Below, in pieces: positions 28,366 through 38,016 of a stretch of DNA of 64,000 nt (positions are counted from its first letter, which is position 1; each line of letters starts with the position of its first letter). The notes beneath the pieces were generated by a model. The model made no database searches. It worked only from the letters and a program-made list of their open reading frames with translations, and was not told the origin of the DNA. Origin of the DNA: Herbaspirillum seropedicae (GTDB lineage Bacteria > Pseudomonadota > Gammaproteobacteria > Burkholderiales > Burkholderiaceae_D); the NCBI RefSeq assembly GCF_001040945.1, contig NZ_CP011930.1, forward strand, positions 4,769,021 through 4,833,020, written 5' to 3'. The position numbers were made by a program, and so were the translations under genes.

Positions 28366-28932
28366 ATGACCTATCACGCTCATGAAACTGCGCTCGTTGA
28401 TGAGGGCGCGCAGATCGGTGAAGCAACACGAATATGGCACTGGGCGCACATCTGTTCCGGGGCTCGCATCGGAGAGCGCTGTTCGTTCGGCCAGAACGTC
28501 TTTGTCGGCAATGACGTGCTGATCGGCAACAATGTCAAAGTACAGAACAACGTTTCCATCTATGATGCAGTCACCCTGGAAGATGACGTTTTCTGCGGGC
28601 CCAGCATGGTCTTTACCAACGTCAATAATCCGCGCTCGGCAGTCAGCCGCAAGCACGAGTATCGTCGCACACTGGTAAGGCGCGGGGCATCCATCGGTGC
28701 CAATGCCACCATCGTCTGCGGGCACGAGATAGGCGAATATGCGTTCATCGGCGCCGGCGCGGTGGTAACGCGTGACGTGCCAGCCTATGCGCTGATGGTC
28801 GGAACGCCAGCACGACGCATCGGCTGGATGTGCCGTTGCGGCGAACGCCTATCCACCGCGGAGAGCGTGACCATCTGCACCGAATGCAATTCCCGATATC
28901 AAATCAGCGATTCCTTCTGCGAGCCACTATGA
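28366..28932 (+). CDS. wbpD: Left-handed beta-helix N-acetyltransferase (WbpD/WlbB type)
   Basis: This 188-residue hexapeptide-repeat enzyme would acetylate the 3-amino group of UDP-GlcNAc(3NH2)A. Hexad repeats run from about residue 10 to 135 (for example [20 protein letters not shown]). The family motif [19 protein letters not shown] contains an Asn/Asp pair typical of WbpD. A C-terminal Cys pair set (MCRCGERL ... CTECNSRYQ) resembles the zinc-ribbon tail of this subfamily. It lies three bases after wbpB and overlaps wbpE by four. Confidence 0.9.
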   Translation: MTYHAHETALVDEGAQIGEATRIWHWAHICSGARIGERCSFGQNVFVGNDVLIGNNVKVQNNVSIYDAVTLEDDVFCGPSMVFTNVNNPRSAVSRKHEYRRTLVRRGASIGANATIVCGHEIGEYAFIGAGAVVTRDVPAYALMVGTPARRIGWMCRCGERLSTAESVTICTECNSRYQISDSFCEPL

Positions 28933-30029
28933 GCCAAAAGATCGACTTCATCGACCTTAAATCCCAATATCGCGCCCTGAAGGATGCGATCAATTCGCGC
29001 ATTCAGAAAGTGCTGGATCACGGTCAGTACATCATGGGGCCAGAAGTTCGAGAGCTGGAAGCTGCGCTGGAAGCATATACCGGGGCTAAACATTGCATTA
29101 CCGTTGCAAGCGGTACAGAGGCGCTCCTGATTAGCCTGATGGCGCTCGACATCAAGCCCGGCGATGAAATCATCACCACTCCTTTCACCTTCGTTGCCAC
29201 CGCTGAAGTCATGGTGCTCTTGGGCGCCAAGCCGGTGTTCGTGGATGTGGAGCCGGATACGGGCAATATCGACGTCCGCCTGATCGAAGCCAGGATCACC
29301 TCCAAGACAAAAGCAATCATGCCCGTAAGCCTGTACGGCCAGGCTGCGGATATGGACGAAATCAACGCCATTGCGGCGCGCCACGGCAATCTCCCCGTCA
29401 TCGAGGATGCCGCGCAGAGCTTCGGAGCGACCTACAAGGGACGCAAGAGCGGGAATCTGTCCAGCATAGGATGCACCAGTTTCTTCCCAAGCAAGCCGTT
29501 GGGATGCTATGGAGACGGCGGAGCGATTTTTACCAATGACGATGCAATCGCCCTCGCTTGCCGTCAAATCCGCGTCCACGGGCAGAGTCAGCGCTACGTC
29601 CATACGCGCGTTGGCGTAGGTGGTCGCATGGATACCCTGCAATGTGCCATTGTACTAGCCAAACTCGAACGTTTTGACTGGGAGATTGAACAACGCCTTG
29701 CCCTGGGCAGCCGCTACAATTCGCTCCTCGATGCGGCAGGAATCGCGCGCATCCAACAGCGCCCGGACCGCGACAGCGTATTTGCTCAATACACTGTGCT
29801 GCTCGACAATCGTGAAGCAGTGCAGGCAGCGTTGCAGAATGCAGGAATTCCAACCGCGGTGCATTACCCGGTCCCGCTGAACCGACAACCAGCGTACAGG
29901 CATCTCGGCGATCCCGACCAGACTCCAGTAGCGGATCAACTTGCCGCCCGGGTAATGTCGCTGCCGATGTCACCGGATCTTGAGCACACCGCGCAAGATT
30001 CCATCGTTGCTGCGCTGCGCAGCATATAA
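28929..30029 (+). CDS. wbpE: PLP-dependent aminotransferase of the DegT/DnrJ/EryC1 family (WbpE/WlbC type)
   Basis: This 366-residue enzyme would transfer an amino group from glutamate to the 3-keto sugar made by the WbpB homologue. The opening [18 protein letters not shown] and the PLP-lysine segment [15 protein letters not shown] (Lys near residue 185) are characteristic. [16 protein letters not shown] is the family signature before it. The start at 28929 overlaps the wbpD stop (ATGA); a longer in-frame start at 28830 would lie within wbpD. It completes the UDP-2,3-diacetamido-2,3-dideoxy uronic acid pathway. Confidence 0.92.
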   Translation: MSQKIDFIDLKSQYRALKDAINSRIQKVLDHGQYIMGPEVRELEAALEAYTGAKHCITVASGTEALLISLMALDIKPGDEIITTPFTFVATAEVMVLLGAKPVFVDVEPDTGNIDVRLIEARITSKTKAIMPVSLYGQAADMDEINAIAARHGNLPVIEDAAQSFGATYKGRKSGNLSSIGCTSFFPSKPLGCYGDGGAIFTNDDAIALACRQIRVHGQSQRYVHTRVGVGGRMDTLQCAIVLAKLERFDWEIEQRLALGSRYNSLLDAAGIARIQQRPDRDSVFAQYTVLLDNREAVQAALQNAGIPTAVHYPVPLNRQPAYRHLGDPDQTPVADQLAARVMSLPMSPDLEHTAQDSIVAALRSI

Positions 30030-30115
30030 ATTCGGCCGGATGCAGTTCAGCCTTCTCTGGCGCGCTGTGAGTAGCGCCAACTTCGTGATCACACTTTATT
30101 GAAGGGATACGTCAA

Positions 30116-31117
30116 ATGGATTTGACTGGTAAGAAAATCGTTGTTATCGGCGGAGCAGGCCTCATCGGCTCCCACACGGTGGATCACCTGGTAAAAGAAG
30201 ATGTCAAGGAAATCCTGATTTATGACAACTTCCTGCGCGGCAGCCGCGAAAATCTGCAAAACGCGCTGAAAGACCCGCGCGTCAAGATCTACGATGTGGG
30301 TGGTGACATCATGCAGACTGACATCCTGCAATCCGCCCTGGAAGGCGCGGACGGCGTCTTCCATCTTGCAGCGCTTTGGCTGTTGCAATGCCACGAATAC
30401 CCACGCAGCGCTTTCGATGTCAACGTACGCGGCACCTTCAATGTCATGGAAGCATGCGTGGCAAAGGGCGTCAAGCGACTGGTCTATTCCTCGTCTGCCT
30501 CGGTCTATGGCGACGCAGTACGCGAACCCATGGACGAAGACCACCCGTACAACAACAAGAATTTCTATGGCGCAACCAAGATCGCCGGCGAGACCATGTT
30601 GCGTTCGTTCCATCATCGCTATGGCCTGAACTACGTTGGCCTGCGCTACATGAATGTCTACGGCCCACGCCAGGATTACCACGGCGCCTACATCGCTGTG
30701 ATCATGAAAATGCTGGACGCTATCGACAAAGGGGAAAGCCCGACCATCATGGGTGACGGATCGGAAGCGTTCGACTTCGTCGCAGTGGAAGACTGTGGCC
30801 TTGCCAACGTATGCGCCATGAAGGCAGAAACTGCTGACCAGTATTACAACGTCGGCACCGGCAAGCGCACCTCGCTCAAGGAACTGGCCGAGTTGCTCCT
30901 GGAAATCACTGGTTGCGACAAGCCCATCACTTTCGCCCCGCGTAGCCAGGCCACCCTTGTGCGTAACCGCATCGGCTGCCCCAAGAAGGCCTCGTCCGAA
31001 ATTGGCTTCACGGCTACCATCGACCTGCGCGAAGGCCTCAAACGCCTTATTGAATGGCGCGCGAATCACAAGGCAGAAGTCGCCGTACGTCGCCAAGCAG
31101 TGGGGTTGCCCGCATGA
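30116..31117 (+). CDS. NAD-dependent nucleotide-sugar epimerase (extended SDR)
   Basis: This 333-residue enzyme has the Rossmann motif VVIGGAGLIGSHTVDHL near residue 10, SSSASVYGDA near 125 and the catalytic FYGATK near 150. The active-site loop is SSSASVYG rather than the STDEVYG of 4,6-dehydratases, so an epimerase or related activity is more likely than dehydration. The sugar substrate cannot be assigned. A gap of 86 bases with a GAAGGGA ribosome site separates it from wbpE. It overlaps the next aminotransferase gene by four bases, so the two may act in one branch, though a C4 ketone donor for that step is not obvious. Confidence 0.85.
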   Translation: MDLTGKKIVVIGGAGLIGSHTVDHLVKEDVKEILIYDNFLRGSRENLQNALKDPRVKIYDVGGDIMQTDILQSALEGADGVFHLAALWLLQCHEYPRSAFDVNVRGTFNVMEACVAKGVKRLVYSSSASVYGDAVREPMDEDHPYNNKNFYGATKIAGETMLRSFHHRYGLNYVGLRYMNVYGPRQDYHGAYIAVIMKMLDAIDKGESPTIMGDGSEAFDFVAVEDCGLANVCAMKAETADQYYNVGTGKRTSLKELAELLLEITGCDKPITFAPRSQATLVRNRIGCPKKASSEIGFTATIDLREGLKRLIEWRANHKAEVAVRRQAVGLPA

Positions 31118-32298
31118 GTACTCCTACCAAGATGAATGTCCCTATCGCACGTACCAGTCTGACCGAGGCCGAGATCCAGAGTGTATTGGCGCCGCTGTCC
31201 AACGGTTGGCTGGTCCAGGGGCCCAAGGTCCGCGAATTCGAAGAAAAATGGTCGGCCTTCACCGGCGCACGCCACTCCATCGCCGTCACGTCCTGTACAA
31301 CTGCCCTGCACCTGTCGCTGGCTGCGCTGGGTTTCGGTCCGGGAGACGAGGCCATCGTTCCCGCCTTCACCTGGATCGCGACAGCCAATGTGATCGAACA
31401 CCTGGGTGGCAAGGTCGTTTTCTGCGACATTGACCTCAATACGTTCAATCTGGATGTCGCAGCCTTGCGCTCGAAGATCACCTCCCGCACCAAGGCGATC
31501 CTGCCCGTCCATCTGTTCGGCCTGGCTGCAGAGATGGATCAGATCAACGATGTGGCCAAGCAACATGGCCTGTGGGTCGTGGAAGACGCAGCATGCGGCT
31601 TCGGCAGCCGCTACCACGGCAAGCACGTCGGCGTACTGGGCGATACCGGATGCTTCAGCTTCCATCCCCGCAAAGCCATCACCACCGGGGAAGGCGGCAT
31701 GATCACGACCGACAATGACGCCCTGGCCGAGAAGCTGCGTCGCCTGCGTGACCACGGCGCCGCCATGACCGATCTCCAGCGGCATCTGGGCGCTCGCCCC
31801 TATCTGCTGGCAGACCACCCTGACGCTGGCTACAACCAGCGCATGACTGATATCCAGGCGGCACTGGGCGCAGCCCAGATGGAACGGGCCGACGACATCA
31901 TCGCAGAGCGCCGTCGCCTGGCCGAGCGCTATGATGCAGCGTTCGCAGACCTCTCCTGGCTCCGTACGCCAGCGCATGTGGATGGCTTGGAACACGGCTA
32001 CCAGAGCTATCCCTGCCTGTTCCAGCCCGAACCCGTCAACACCGATTCCATCGAACGCATCAATGCCGCGCGCAATGCCTGGATGGATTCGCTTCAGCAA
32101 GCAGGTATTTCGACCCGACCTGCAACGCACGCGGTTCACATGTTGACCTTCTATCGCGAGAAGTACGCACTCAAGCCCGCTGACTTCCCAAACGCCTGGG
32201 CCGCCAATGATTGCAGCATCTCGCTTCCGCTGTTCCATGGCATGACGCAGGCGGAACAGGACTTCGTGATCGAGCAGGTACGGGGCCGTCAAATCTGA
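31114..32298 (+). CDS. Second DegT/DnrJ/EryC1 sugar aminotransferase
   Basis: This 394-residue PLP enzyme begins with VPIARTSLTEAEIQSVLAPL and has DAACGFGSRYHGKHVG followed by the PLP lysine in SFHPRKAITTGEGGM near residue 190. It is clearly distinct from the WbpE homologue and closer to 4-aminotransferases of the ArnB/PseC kind by its HPRKxITTGEGG loop. Which keto sugar it uses is unknown. It overlaps the epimerase before it by four bases and the amidotransferase after it by one base, so it is tightly coupled to both. Confidence 0.85.
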   Translation: MSTPTKMNVPIARTSLTEAEIQSVLAPLSNGWLVQGPKVREFEEKWSAFTGARHSIAVTSCTTALHLSLAALGFGPGDEAIVPAFTWIATANVIEHLGGKVVFCDIDLNTFNLDVAALRSKITSRTKAILPVHLFGLAAEMDQINDVAKQHGLWVVEDAACGFGSRYHGKHVGVLGDTGCFSFHPRKAITTGEGGMITTDNDALAEKLRRLRDHGAAMTDLQRHLGARPYLLADHPDAGYNQRMTDIQAALGAAQMERADDIIAERRRLAERYDAAFADLSWLRTPAHVDGLEHGYQSYPCLFQPEPVNTDSIERINAARNAWMDSLQQAGISTRPATHAVHMLTFYREKYALKPADFPNAWAANDCSISLPLFHGMTQAEQDFVIEQVRGRQI

Positions 32299-34169
32299 TG
32301 TGCGGCATCACTGGCCTGATCAATTTCGACGGCAGCCCCGTCGCGCCCGAGGTGCTGAAGCGCATGACCAACGCGATCATGCATCGCGGCCCCGATGGCG
32401 AAGGACATTGGATTGAGGGCAATGTCGGGCTGGGGCATCGAAGGCTGTCCATCATCGACCTGTCCTCGGCCGGGCATCAACCGATGATCAGCACCGATCA
32501 TCGGTTTCTGCTGACCTACAACGGGGAAATCTACAACTATCGCGAGCTGCGCACCGAACTGGAAGCCTTGGGCTACTGGTTCCGTTCGCAGACCGACACA
32601 GAAGTGGTCCTGCATGCATTAGAGTGCTGGGGACGTGACGCTCTGCTTCGTTTTAACGGCATGTTCGCCCTGGCGCTCTGGGACCGCAAAGAGCGCGAGC
32701 TCCTGTTGGCGCGAGATCGTTATGGTATCAAGCCGCTCTACTATGCGCGTCAGGCAGGCTGCCTGGCTTTCGGATCAGAACAGAAAGCCATCACAGCGGT
32801 ACCAGCATTCCAGCGCAAACTGGATCTGCCGGCGCTGCTCGAGTATTTCACGTTCCAGAACATCTTCACTGATCGTACGCTGCTGGAAGATGTACGCATT
32901 CTCCCCGCCGGCCATTATGCAGTTCTCAAGCAAGGCCAGAACGATCTGAAACTATTCAGGTATTGGGACTACCGCTTCCGCGAACCAGAGGTTGCAGCTG
33001 ATAAGCAAGCCTATCTGGAGGAACTGGACCGCCTTTTCAAGCAGGCAGTCAACCGACAACTGGTCAGTGACGTCGAATTGGGCGCATATCTTAGCGGTGG
33101 GATGGACAGCGGATCGATCACCGCAATCGCAGCAAAGTCCTTCCCGAATCTGAAGACCTTCACGTGCGGCTTCGATCTGAGTTCCGCCTCGGGCATCGAG
33201 CTGGCCTTTGATGAGCGTACCAAGGCCGAAGCCATGTCTGCACGGTTCAAGACTGAGCACTATGAGATGGTGCTCAAGGCCGGCGATATGGAGCGCTGTC
33301 TCCCACGACTTGCATGGCACCTGGAGGAACCGCGGGTAGGACAGAGCTATCCCAATTACTACGCGGCAAAACTGGCTGGCAAGTTCGTCAAAGTGGTCTT
33401 GTCTGGTAGCGGCGGGGACGAGCTCTTTGGCGGCTATCCGTGGCGCTATTACCGCGCTGCCATGAGCCAGGACTTCGAACATTATATTGATCAGTATTAT
33501 CTTTACTGGCAGCGACTGGTAGATAACCGGCACCTGAAGCAGATGTTTGCTCCGGTGAAGCAGCAGGTCGACGGAGTATGGACGCGCGACATCTTCCGTG
33601 ACGTGTTCGCCACTCACGACAATGCGCTGGATCGCCCCGAAGACTATATCAACCATTCACTCTACTTCGAAGCGAAGACATTCCTGCACGGACTGTTCGT
33701 GGTGGAAGACAAGCTTTCCATGGCGCACGGGCTGGAGAGCCGTGTTCCATTCATGGATAACGATCTGGTTGATTTTGCGATGCAATGCCCTGTGAACCTC
33801 AAGCTCAATAATCTCGCAGAGGTATTGCGCATCAACGAAAACGATGTCGGCGACAAGCAAACGGCCTTCTTCCAGAAGACCAACGACGGCAAGCAGCTGC
33901 TGCGGGACATGATGGCCCGCTATATACCCGACGACGTCACCAAGGCGGAGAAACAAGGTTTCTCCTCGCCAGACGCCAGCTGGTTCAAGGGCGACAGCAT
34001 TGAATTCGTGAAACGCACACTGCTCAACGAAAACTCCGATATCTATGGGGTGCTTGACTATGGCGCCGTCAGACCCTTGGTCGAGCAGCATCTGAAGGGC
34101 GAGCAAAATCGTAGACTACTGATCTGGTCTCTACTGAACGTGGATGAGTGGATGAAAGCCTCTTTATGA
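32298..34169 (+). CDS. Asparagine-synthase-like amidotransferase, copy 1
   Basis: This 623-residue protein has an N-terminal class II glutaminase domain with the nucleophile Cys2 ([10 protein letters not shown]), RGPDGEGHW and [12 protein letters not shown]. Its C-terminal synthetase domain has the PP-loop [10 protein letters not shown] near residue 265 and [17 protein letters not shown]. In polysaccharide loci such proteins are thought to amidate sugar uronic acids to uronamides rather than make asparagine. It is one of three diverged paralogues in this operon. Its start overlaps the previous stop by one base (TGATG). Confidence 0.9.
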   Translation: MCGITGLINFDGSPVAPEVLKRMTNAIMHRGPDGEGHWIEGNVGLGHRRLSIIDLSSAGHQPMISTDHRFLLTYNGEIYNYRELRTELEALGYWFRSQTDTEVVLHALECWGRDALLRFNGMFALALWDRKERELLLARDRYGIKPLYYARQAGCLAFGSEQKAITAVPAFQRKLDLPALLEYFTFQNIFTDRTLLEDVRILPAGHYAVLKQGQNDLKLFRYWDYRFREPEVAADKQAYLEELDRLFKQAVNRQLVSDVELGAYLSGGMDSGSITAIAAKSFPNLKTFTCGFDLSSASGIELAFDERTKAEAMSARFKTEHYEMVLKAGDMERCLPRLAWHLEEPRVGQSYPNYYAAKLAGKFVKVVLSGSGGDELFGGYPWRYYRAAMSQDFEHYIDQYYLYWQRLVDNRHLKQMFAPVKQQVDGVWTRDIFRDVFATHDNALDRPEDYINHSLYFEAKTFLHGLFVVEDKLSMAHGLESRVPFMDNDLVDFAMQCPVNLKLNNLAEVLRINENDVGDKQTAFFQKTNDGKQLLRDMMARYIPDDVTKAEKQGFSSPDASWFKGDSIEFVKRTLLNENSDIYGVLDYGAVRPLVEQHLKGEQNRRLLIWSLLNVDEWMKASL

Positions 34170-34756
34170 GCACCTCAAACACCCCCGCAGACTCATCAAC
34201 GCCATCTGCTCCCGATATGGGCCAGCCGTCAGATCTCATTTCTGATTTACGGGCTTTGTTCACCCGCGAAATGGAGGTAGTACGGAACCAGTGGAATCGG
34301 GCCCTGCCTTTCGCCGACTATATCGTAGACCGCTGGGAAAAAGCCCGCCTTCTTGGATTCGGTGAGGGGAGCAGCGTCTATGACAGCGCGCTGATCCTGG
34401 GAAATGTAAAGGTAGGAGCCCATACCTGGATCGGCCCATTTACCGTACTTGACGGATCAGGTGGCCTGGAAATCGGAGCATACTGCTCTGTCAGCGCGGG
34501 GGTACAGATATACACCCACGATACTGTACAGTGGGCTGTCAGCGGTGGGAAACGGGGACCTGAGCGCGCAACTGTTCGCATCGGAAACCGCTGCTATATC
34601 GGCCCCAACGTAATCATCAGCAAGGGAGTATCTATTGGTGACGGTTGCGTGATAGGCGCCAATAGCTTCGTCAATCGGGATATTCCCTCAGGTATGAAGG
34701 CATGGGGCAGCCCGGCCCGCTTGCGTGGGCCGGTCCCTCATCCAGAAGAAAGTTGA
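34166..34756 (+). CDS. Left-handed beta-helix acyltransferase
   Basis: This 196-residue protein has a polar N-terminal arm of about 70 residues and then hexapeptide repeats ([55 protein letters not shown]). A catalytic His is likely in YTHDTVQW near residue 122. The final SPARLRG is usual for the O- and N-acetyltransferases of the WbbJ/maltose acetyltransferase type. It probably acylates a sugar amino or hydroxyl group. It sits between an amidotransferase and the WbpG homologue, overlapping the former by four bases. Confidence 0.85.
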   Translation: MSTSNTPADSSTPSAPDMGQPSDLISDLRALFTREMEVVRNQWNRALPFADYIVDRWEKARLLGFGEGSSVYDSALILGNVKVGAHTWIGPFTVLDGSGGLEIGAYCSVSAGVQIYTHDTVQWAVSGGKRGPERATVRIGNRCYIGPNVIISKGVSIGDGCVIGANSFVNRDIPSGMKAWGSPARLRGPVPHPEES

Positions 34757-34758
34757 AC

Positions 34759-35934
34759 GTGCTGCAAAATCCTGATATCAGCCAAGTCGATCTTAAAATC
34801 TGCTCTCGCTGCATCTACGATGAGCGGGTACCTGCCATCCACTTCGATGATCAAGGCGTATGCAACTATTGCCGCCAGGTAGAGAGCCTGATCAATCAGT
34901 ACGGTACGGGCCGTCCGAAAGGTGAAGCCGAGTTTGCCCGCATTCTCGATGATATTCGCCGCGATGGGCGAGGCAAGCAATATGATTGCATCGTCGGCGT
35001 GAGCGGTGGTACAGACTCATCCTACCTTGTCCACCTCGCCAAGCAATGGGGCTTGCGACCGCTTGCGGTGCACTATGACAATACATGGAACTCCGCCATT
35101 GCCACCATGAATATCCACAAGGTCCTCGACGGCCTGGGTGTGGATTTATATACCCACGTGGTGGCCAACAAGGAGGCAGATGACATCTTCCGGTCGTTCT
35201 TTCTCTCCGGCGTCGCAGAAATTGAGGCATCAACCGACCTGGGTTATGCCTATCTGCTGCGCAAGGTGGCGGCCAAGTATTCGATCAAGTACATTCTGGA
35301 GGGCCACTCGTTCGTTGAAGAGGGCATCACTCCTCTGGGACGAAACTATTTTGACGGACGCTATATCCAGGCTATTCACCAGCAGTTCGGATCCATGCCG
35401 ATGAAGACATATCCGCTGATGACGTTTTCGCGCTTCCTGAAGTCGGCATTGTTCAATCAGGTGAAATTCATCCGGCCGCTTTGGTATCTAAATTACTCCA
35501 AGGAAGACGCAAAGAAATTTCTCTCCGAAACATTCGGATGGCGCTACTACGGTGGACATCATCTGGAGAACCGTATGACCGCCTTCTATCACAGCGTCTA
35601 CCTGCCGCAAAAATTCGGTGGCGACATGCGCAACAATACGCTTTCGGCGCGTGCGCGAAACGGCAACATGTCGCGAGAGCAAGCATGGGCCGAATATAAC
35701 TCGCCGCCGTTGGTCGAAGATGAACTGGTCAGCTATTTCAAAAAGCGTCTCGGCCTGAGCGATAAGGTGTATGAACAGATCATGCAAGCGCCAGCCAAGA
35801 ACTGGACACAATATCCCACCTATAAGAAACGGTTCGAGCGCCTGCGACCGCTCTTCTACATGCTTGCCAAGGCGAATCTCGTCCCGATGAGCTTCTATCT
35901 CAAGTACTGTTTCCCGGCCAAAGCTCCCACATGA
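34759..35934 (+). CDS. wbpG: N-acetyl sugar amidotransferase (WbpG/PseA/LegF family)
   Basis: This 391-residue ATP-dependent enzyme uses ammonia from a HisH/HisF pair to convert an N-acetyl group into an acetamidino group. The start is a GTG at 34759, two bases after the previous stop, with an AGAAGAAAG ribosome site. The N-terminus has two Cys pairs (CSRCIYDE and CNYC), probably binding zinc. The PP-loop is GVSGGTDSSYL near residue 81. hisH and hisF homologues follow immediately, the same trio as in Pseudomonas aeruginosa O5 serotype loci. Confidence 0.9.
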   Translation: MLQNPDISQVDLKICSRCIYDERVPAIHFDDQGVCNYCRQVESLINQYGTGRPKGEAEFARILDDIRRDGRGKQYDCIVGVSGGTDSSYLVHLAKQWGLRPLAVHYDNTWNSAIATMNIHKVLDGLGVDLYTHVVANKEADDIFRSFFLSGVAEIEASTDLGYAYLLRKVAAKYSIKYILEGHSFVEEGITPLGRNYFDGRYIQAIHQQFGSMPMKTYPLMTFSRFLKSALFNQVKFIRPLWYLNYSKEDAKKFLSETFGWRYYGGHHLENRMTAFYHSVYLPQKFGGDMRNNTLSARARNGNMSREQAWAEYNSPPLVEDELVSYFKKRLGLSDKVYEQIMQAPAKNWTQYPTYKKRFERLRPLFYMLAKANLVPMSFYLKYCFPAKAPT

Positions 35935-36539
35935 TTACCATCGTCAACTACGGAATGGGAAATCTTGGCTCCTTGCTGAACATGTTCAAGCGTATCGGGG
36001 TCAAGGCGCGTATCGAATCCGATCCCGAGGCCGTCCGGGATGCGGAGAAGCTGGTGCTCCCGGGTGTCGGCGCCTTTGATGCGGCCATGCATCGAATCAA
36101 TGAGACTCCAGGGCTGCGTGCAGCACTGGACCACAAAGCGCTGATAGAGCGTGTTCCTGTGATAGGCGTTTGCCTGGGGATGCAGTTGCTCACGCGCTCC
36201 AGCGAGGAAGGCAAGTTGCCCGGCCTTGGCTGGATTGACGGGGAGGCTATACGCTTCCCACGAATTGATGGTCTCAAAGTGCCCCATATGGGCTGGAATG
36301 TAGCGCATCCCGCCACGCCAAGTGCGCTCACCAACGATATAGGCATCGAGCCACGCTACTACTTCGTGCACTCTTATTTCGTGAAGGTCGACAATCCTGT
36401 GCATTCGCTGATGCGTACGCAGTATGGAGTCGAGTTCGATTCGGCGATTGGCCGTGACAATATTTATGGCGCGCAATTTCACCCGGAAAAGAGCCATCGC
36501 TTTGGCATGAAAATCCTACAGAATTTCGCGGAGCTCTGA
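35931..36539 (+). CDS. hisH: HisH-like glutamine amidotransferase subunit (HisH2 type)
   Basis: This 202-residue class I glutaminase has an intact triad: Cys81 in VIGVCLGMQL, and His and Glu in GAQFHPEKSH near residues 184-186. The oxyanion segment LPGVGAFD is also intact. It is complete enough for histidine biosynthesis, but its place between wbpG and a HisF lacking the catalytic Asp11 indicates that it feeds ammonia to the sugar amidination reaction. It overlaps wbpG by four bases and is two bases from hisF. Confidence 0.9.
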   Translation: MITIVNYGMGNLGSLLNMFKRIGVKARIESDPEAVRDAEKLVLPGVGAFDAAMHRINETPGLRAALDHKALIERVPVIGVCLGMQLLTRSSEEGKLPGLGWIDGEAIRFPRIDGLKVPHMGWNVAHPATPSALTNDIGIEPRYYFVHSYFVKVDNPVHSLMRTQYGVEFDSAIGRDNIYGAQFHPEKSHRFGMKILQNFAEL

Positions 36540-36541
36540 AT

Positions 36542-37303
36542 ATGCTGCGTACCCGAGTTATTCCAGCGCTGCTGTTGCAACATGAGAGTCTAGTGAAGAC
36601 CCAGAGGTTTTCTACGTTTGATTATGTGGGAGACCCCTGCAATACGGTCCGAATCTTTAACGAACTCGAAGTGGACGAACTCTTTTTCCTCGACATCGCA
36701 GCTTCGCGCGAAAAGAAAGGGCCAAACCTTCAACTGCTCGCTGATATTGCCAATGAGTGTTTCATGCCACTCGGCTATGGCGGAGGGATCCGGAGCCTGG
36801 ACGATGCTCGTTCAGTCTTCAGTATCGGGTTCGAGAAAGTGGCAGTGAATACCCACGCCCTGGAAAATCCGAGCCTCATCAGCGAGATCGCTACCGAATA
36901 CGGCAGTCAGGCCGTGGTCGTATCCGTCGACGTAAAGGGCGGCGTGCTCGGGGGCCAGACGGTGCGTAGCCACAGCGGCCGGCATAATACCGGGCGCGAC
37001 CCCGTCGCCTGGGCGCAAGAAGCGGAACGGCTGGGCGCTGGTGAACTCTTTTTGACAGCCATTGACCGCGAGGGAACGTGGTCCGGTTTTGACATAGACC
37101 TGGTCAAGAAAGTCACCGATGCGGTCAGCATTCCGGTGATCGCGCATGGCGGAGCCGGCAGCCTCTCCGATATCCGCAAGGTGGTCAAGCAAGCTGGGGC
37201 GTCGGCGGTGGCACTTGGCAGTATGGTGGTTTACCAGAAGCAGGGGAATGGCATCCTGGTGCATTTCCCCGAAACAAAAGAGCTAGAGGCTACCCTGGCA
37301 TGA
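36542..37303 (+). CDS. hisF: HisF-like subunit lacking the cyclase Asp11 (HisF2 type)
   Basis: This 253-residue (beta-alpha)8 barrel is a HisF paralogue. Aligning without gaps from residue 1, the position of the catalytic Asp11 of HisF (normally in CLDVKDG) is Leu here (RVIPALLLQHE), while the second catalytic Asp130 is kept (VVVSVDVKGG). LTAIDREGTWSGFD and HGGAGS are also conserved. Loss of Asp11 should abolish the cyclase step of histidine synthesis but need not affect ammonia channelling from HisH, which fits a WbpG partner. It overlaps the next gene by four bases. Confidence 0.9.
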   Translation: MLRTRVIPALLLQHESLVKTQRFSTFDYVGDPCNTVRIFNELEVDELFFLDIAASREKKGPNLQLLADIANECFMPLGYGGGIRSLDDARSVFSIGFEKVAVNTHALENPSLISEIATEYGSQAVVVSVDVKGGVLGGQTVRSHSGRHNTGRDPVAWAQEAERLGAGELFLTAIDREGTWSGFDIDLVKKVTDAVSIPVIAHGGAGSLSDIRKVVKQAGASAVALGSMVVYQKQGNGILVHFPETKELEATLA

Positions 37304-38016
37304 AGGCGGAATTCGAATTTACATTTGCCAAGCTCGAAGCCCAATACCGGCAAGCTCTCGATGCTGGCTATGCATTCCTCACTTGTGAGCAATATGCCCG
37401 CGAGAAGGACTTGCTTCCTCCACTGACAGTGGTCAATAGAGTAGACATCGATTTTTCGGCGAAAAAGGCGCATCGTCTTAGGGACATATATGACCGTCTT
37501 GGCATAAAGGCCTCGTTCTTTGTTCGCCTGCATGCGCCCGAATACAATCCATTCTCCTTTGAAAACTACCGCGTACTCAAGGCGATCCGTGATAGCGGCC
37601 ACGAAATCGGCTACCACAGCGAAATCGTAGATCAGTCGGCCATCTGGAATGAAGACGCATCGGCGTGCCTGCGGCGTGATATCGATATCCTCAATCGCAT
37701 GCTGGACATCGACATTCAAGGCGTCGCCAGCCACGGTGGGATGACCGGGCTGAACAACCTTGATTTCTGGAAGAATCACACACCCGATGAGTTTGGGCTG
37801 AAGTACGAAGCCTACGACAACGGTGAACGATTCAATCTTTTCAATCGCTCACTTTATGTCAGCGACTCTGAATGGACGCGCTGGAAATGTTATGAGAACG
37901 GAATTCTCCGGGACGGCGACCGTCGCAGCTTCGGCGAACATGTTACCGAGCGGCCTCCACTGATTTATCTGCTGATCCACTCCGACACCTATTTCGACAA
38001 GCACTTCTATGAATGA
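37300..38016 (+). CDS. NodB-fold polysaccharide deacetylase-like protein
   Basis: This 238-residue cytosolic protein (no signal peptide) has features of the carbohydrate esterase 4 fold: VVNRVDIDFSAKKA with the metal or catalytic Asp near residues 49-51, and SGHEIGYHSE with a metal-binding His near residue 107. The C-terminus has YLLIHSDTYFDKHF, a likely His-containing motif 5. The pattern is degenerate compared with true CE4 enzymes. Similar proteins lie in O-antigen loci beside sugar-modifying genes. It could remove an N-acetyl group so that another acyl group can be added by the neighbouring LpxD-like protein; this is inference. Confidence 0.7.
   Translation: MKAEFEFTFAKLEAQYRQALDAGYAFLTCEQYAREKDLLPPLTVVNRVDIDFSAKKAHRLRDIYDRLGIKASFFVRLHAPEYNPFSFENYRVLKAIRDSGHEIGYHSEIVDQSAIWNEDASACLRRDIDILNRMLDIDIQGVASHGGMTGLNNLDFWKNHTPDEFGLKYEAYDNGERFNLFNRSLYVSDSEWTRWKCYENGILRDGDRRSFGEHVTERPPLIYLLIHSDTYFDKHFYE

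Noticed and set aside
35931..37303. Histidine biosynthesis hisH-hisF
   Set aside because: The HisF homologue lacks Asp11, no other his genes are present and the pair follows wbpG in a polysaccharide operon.
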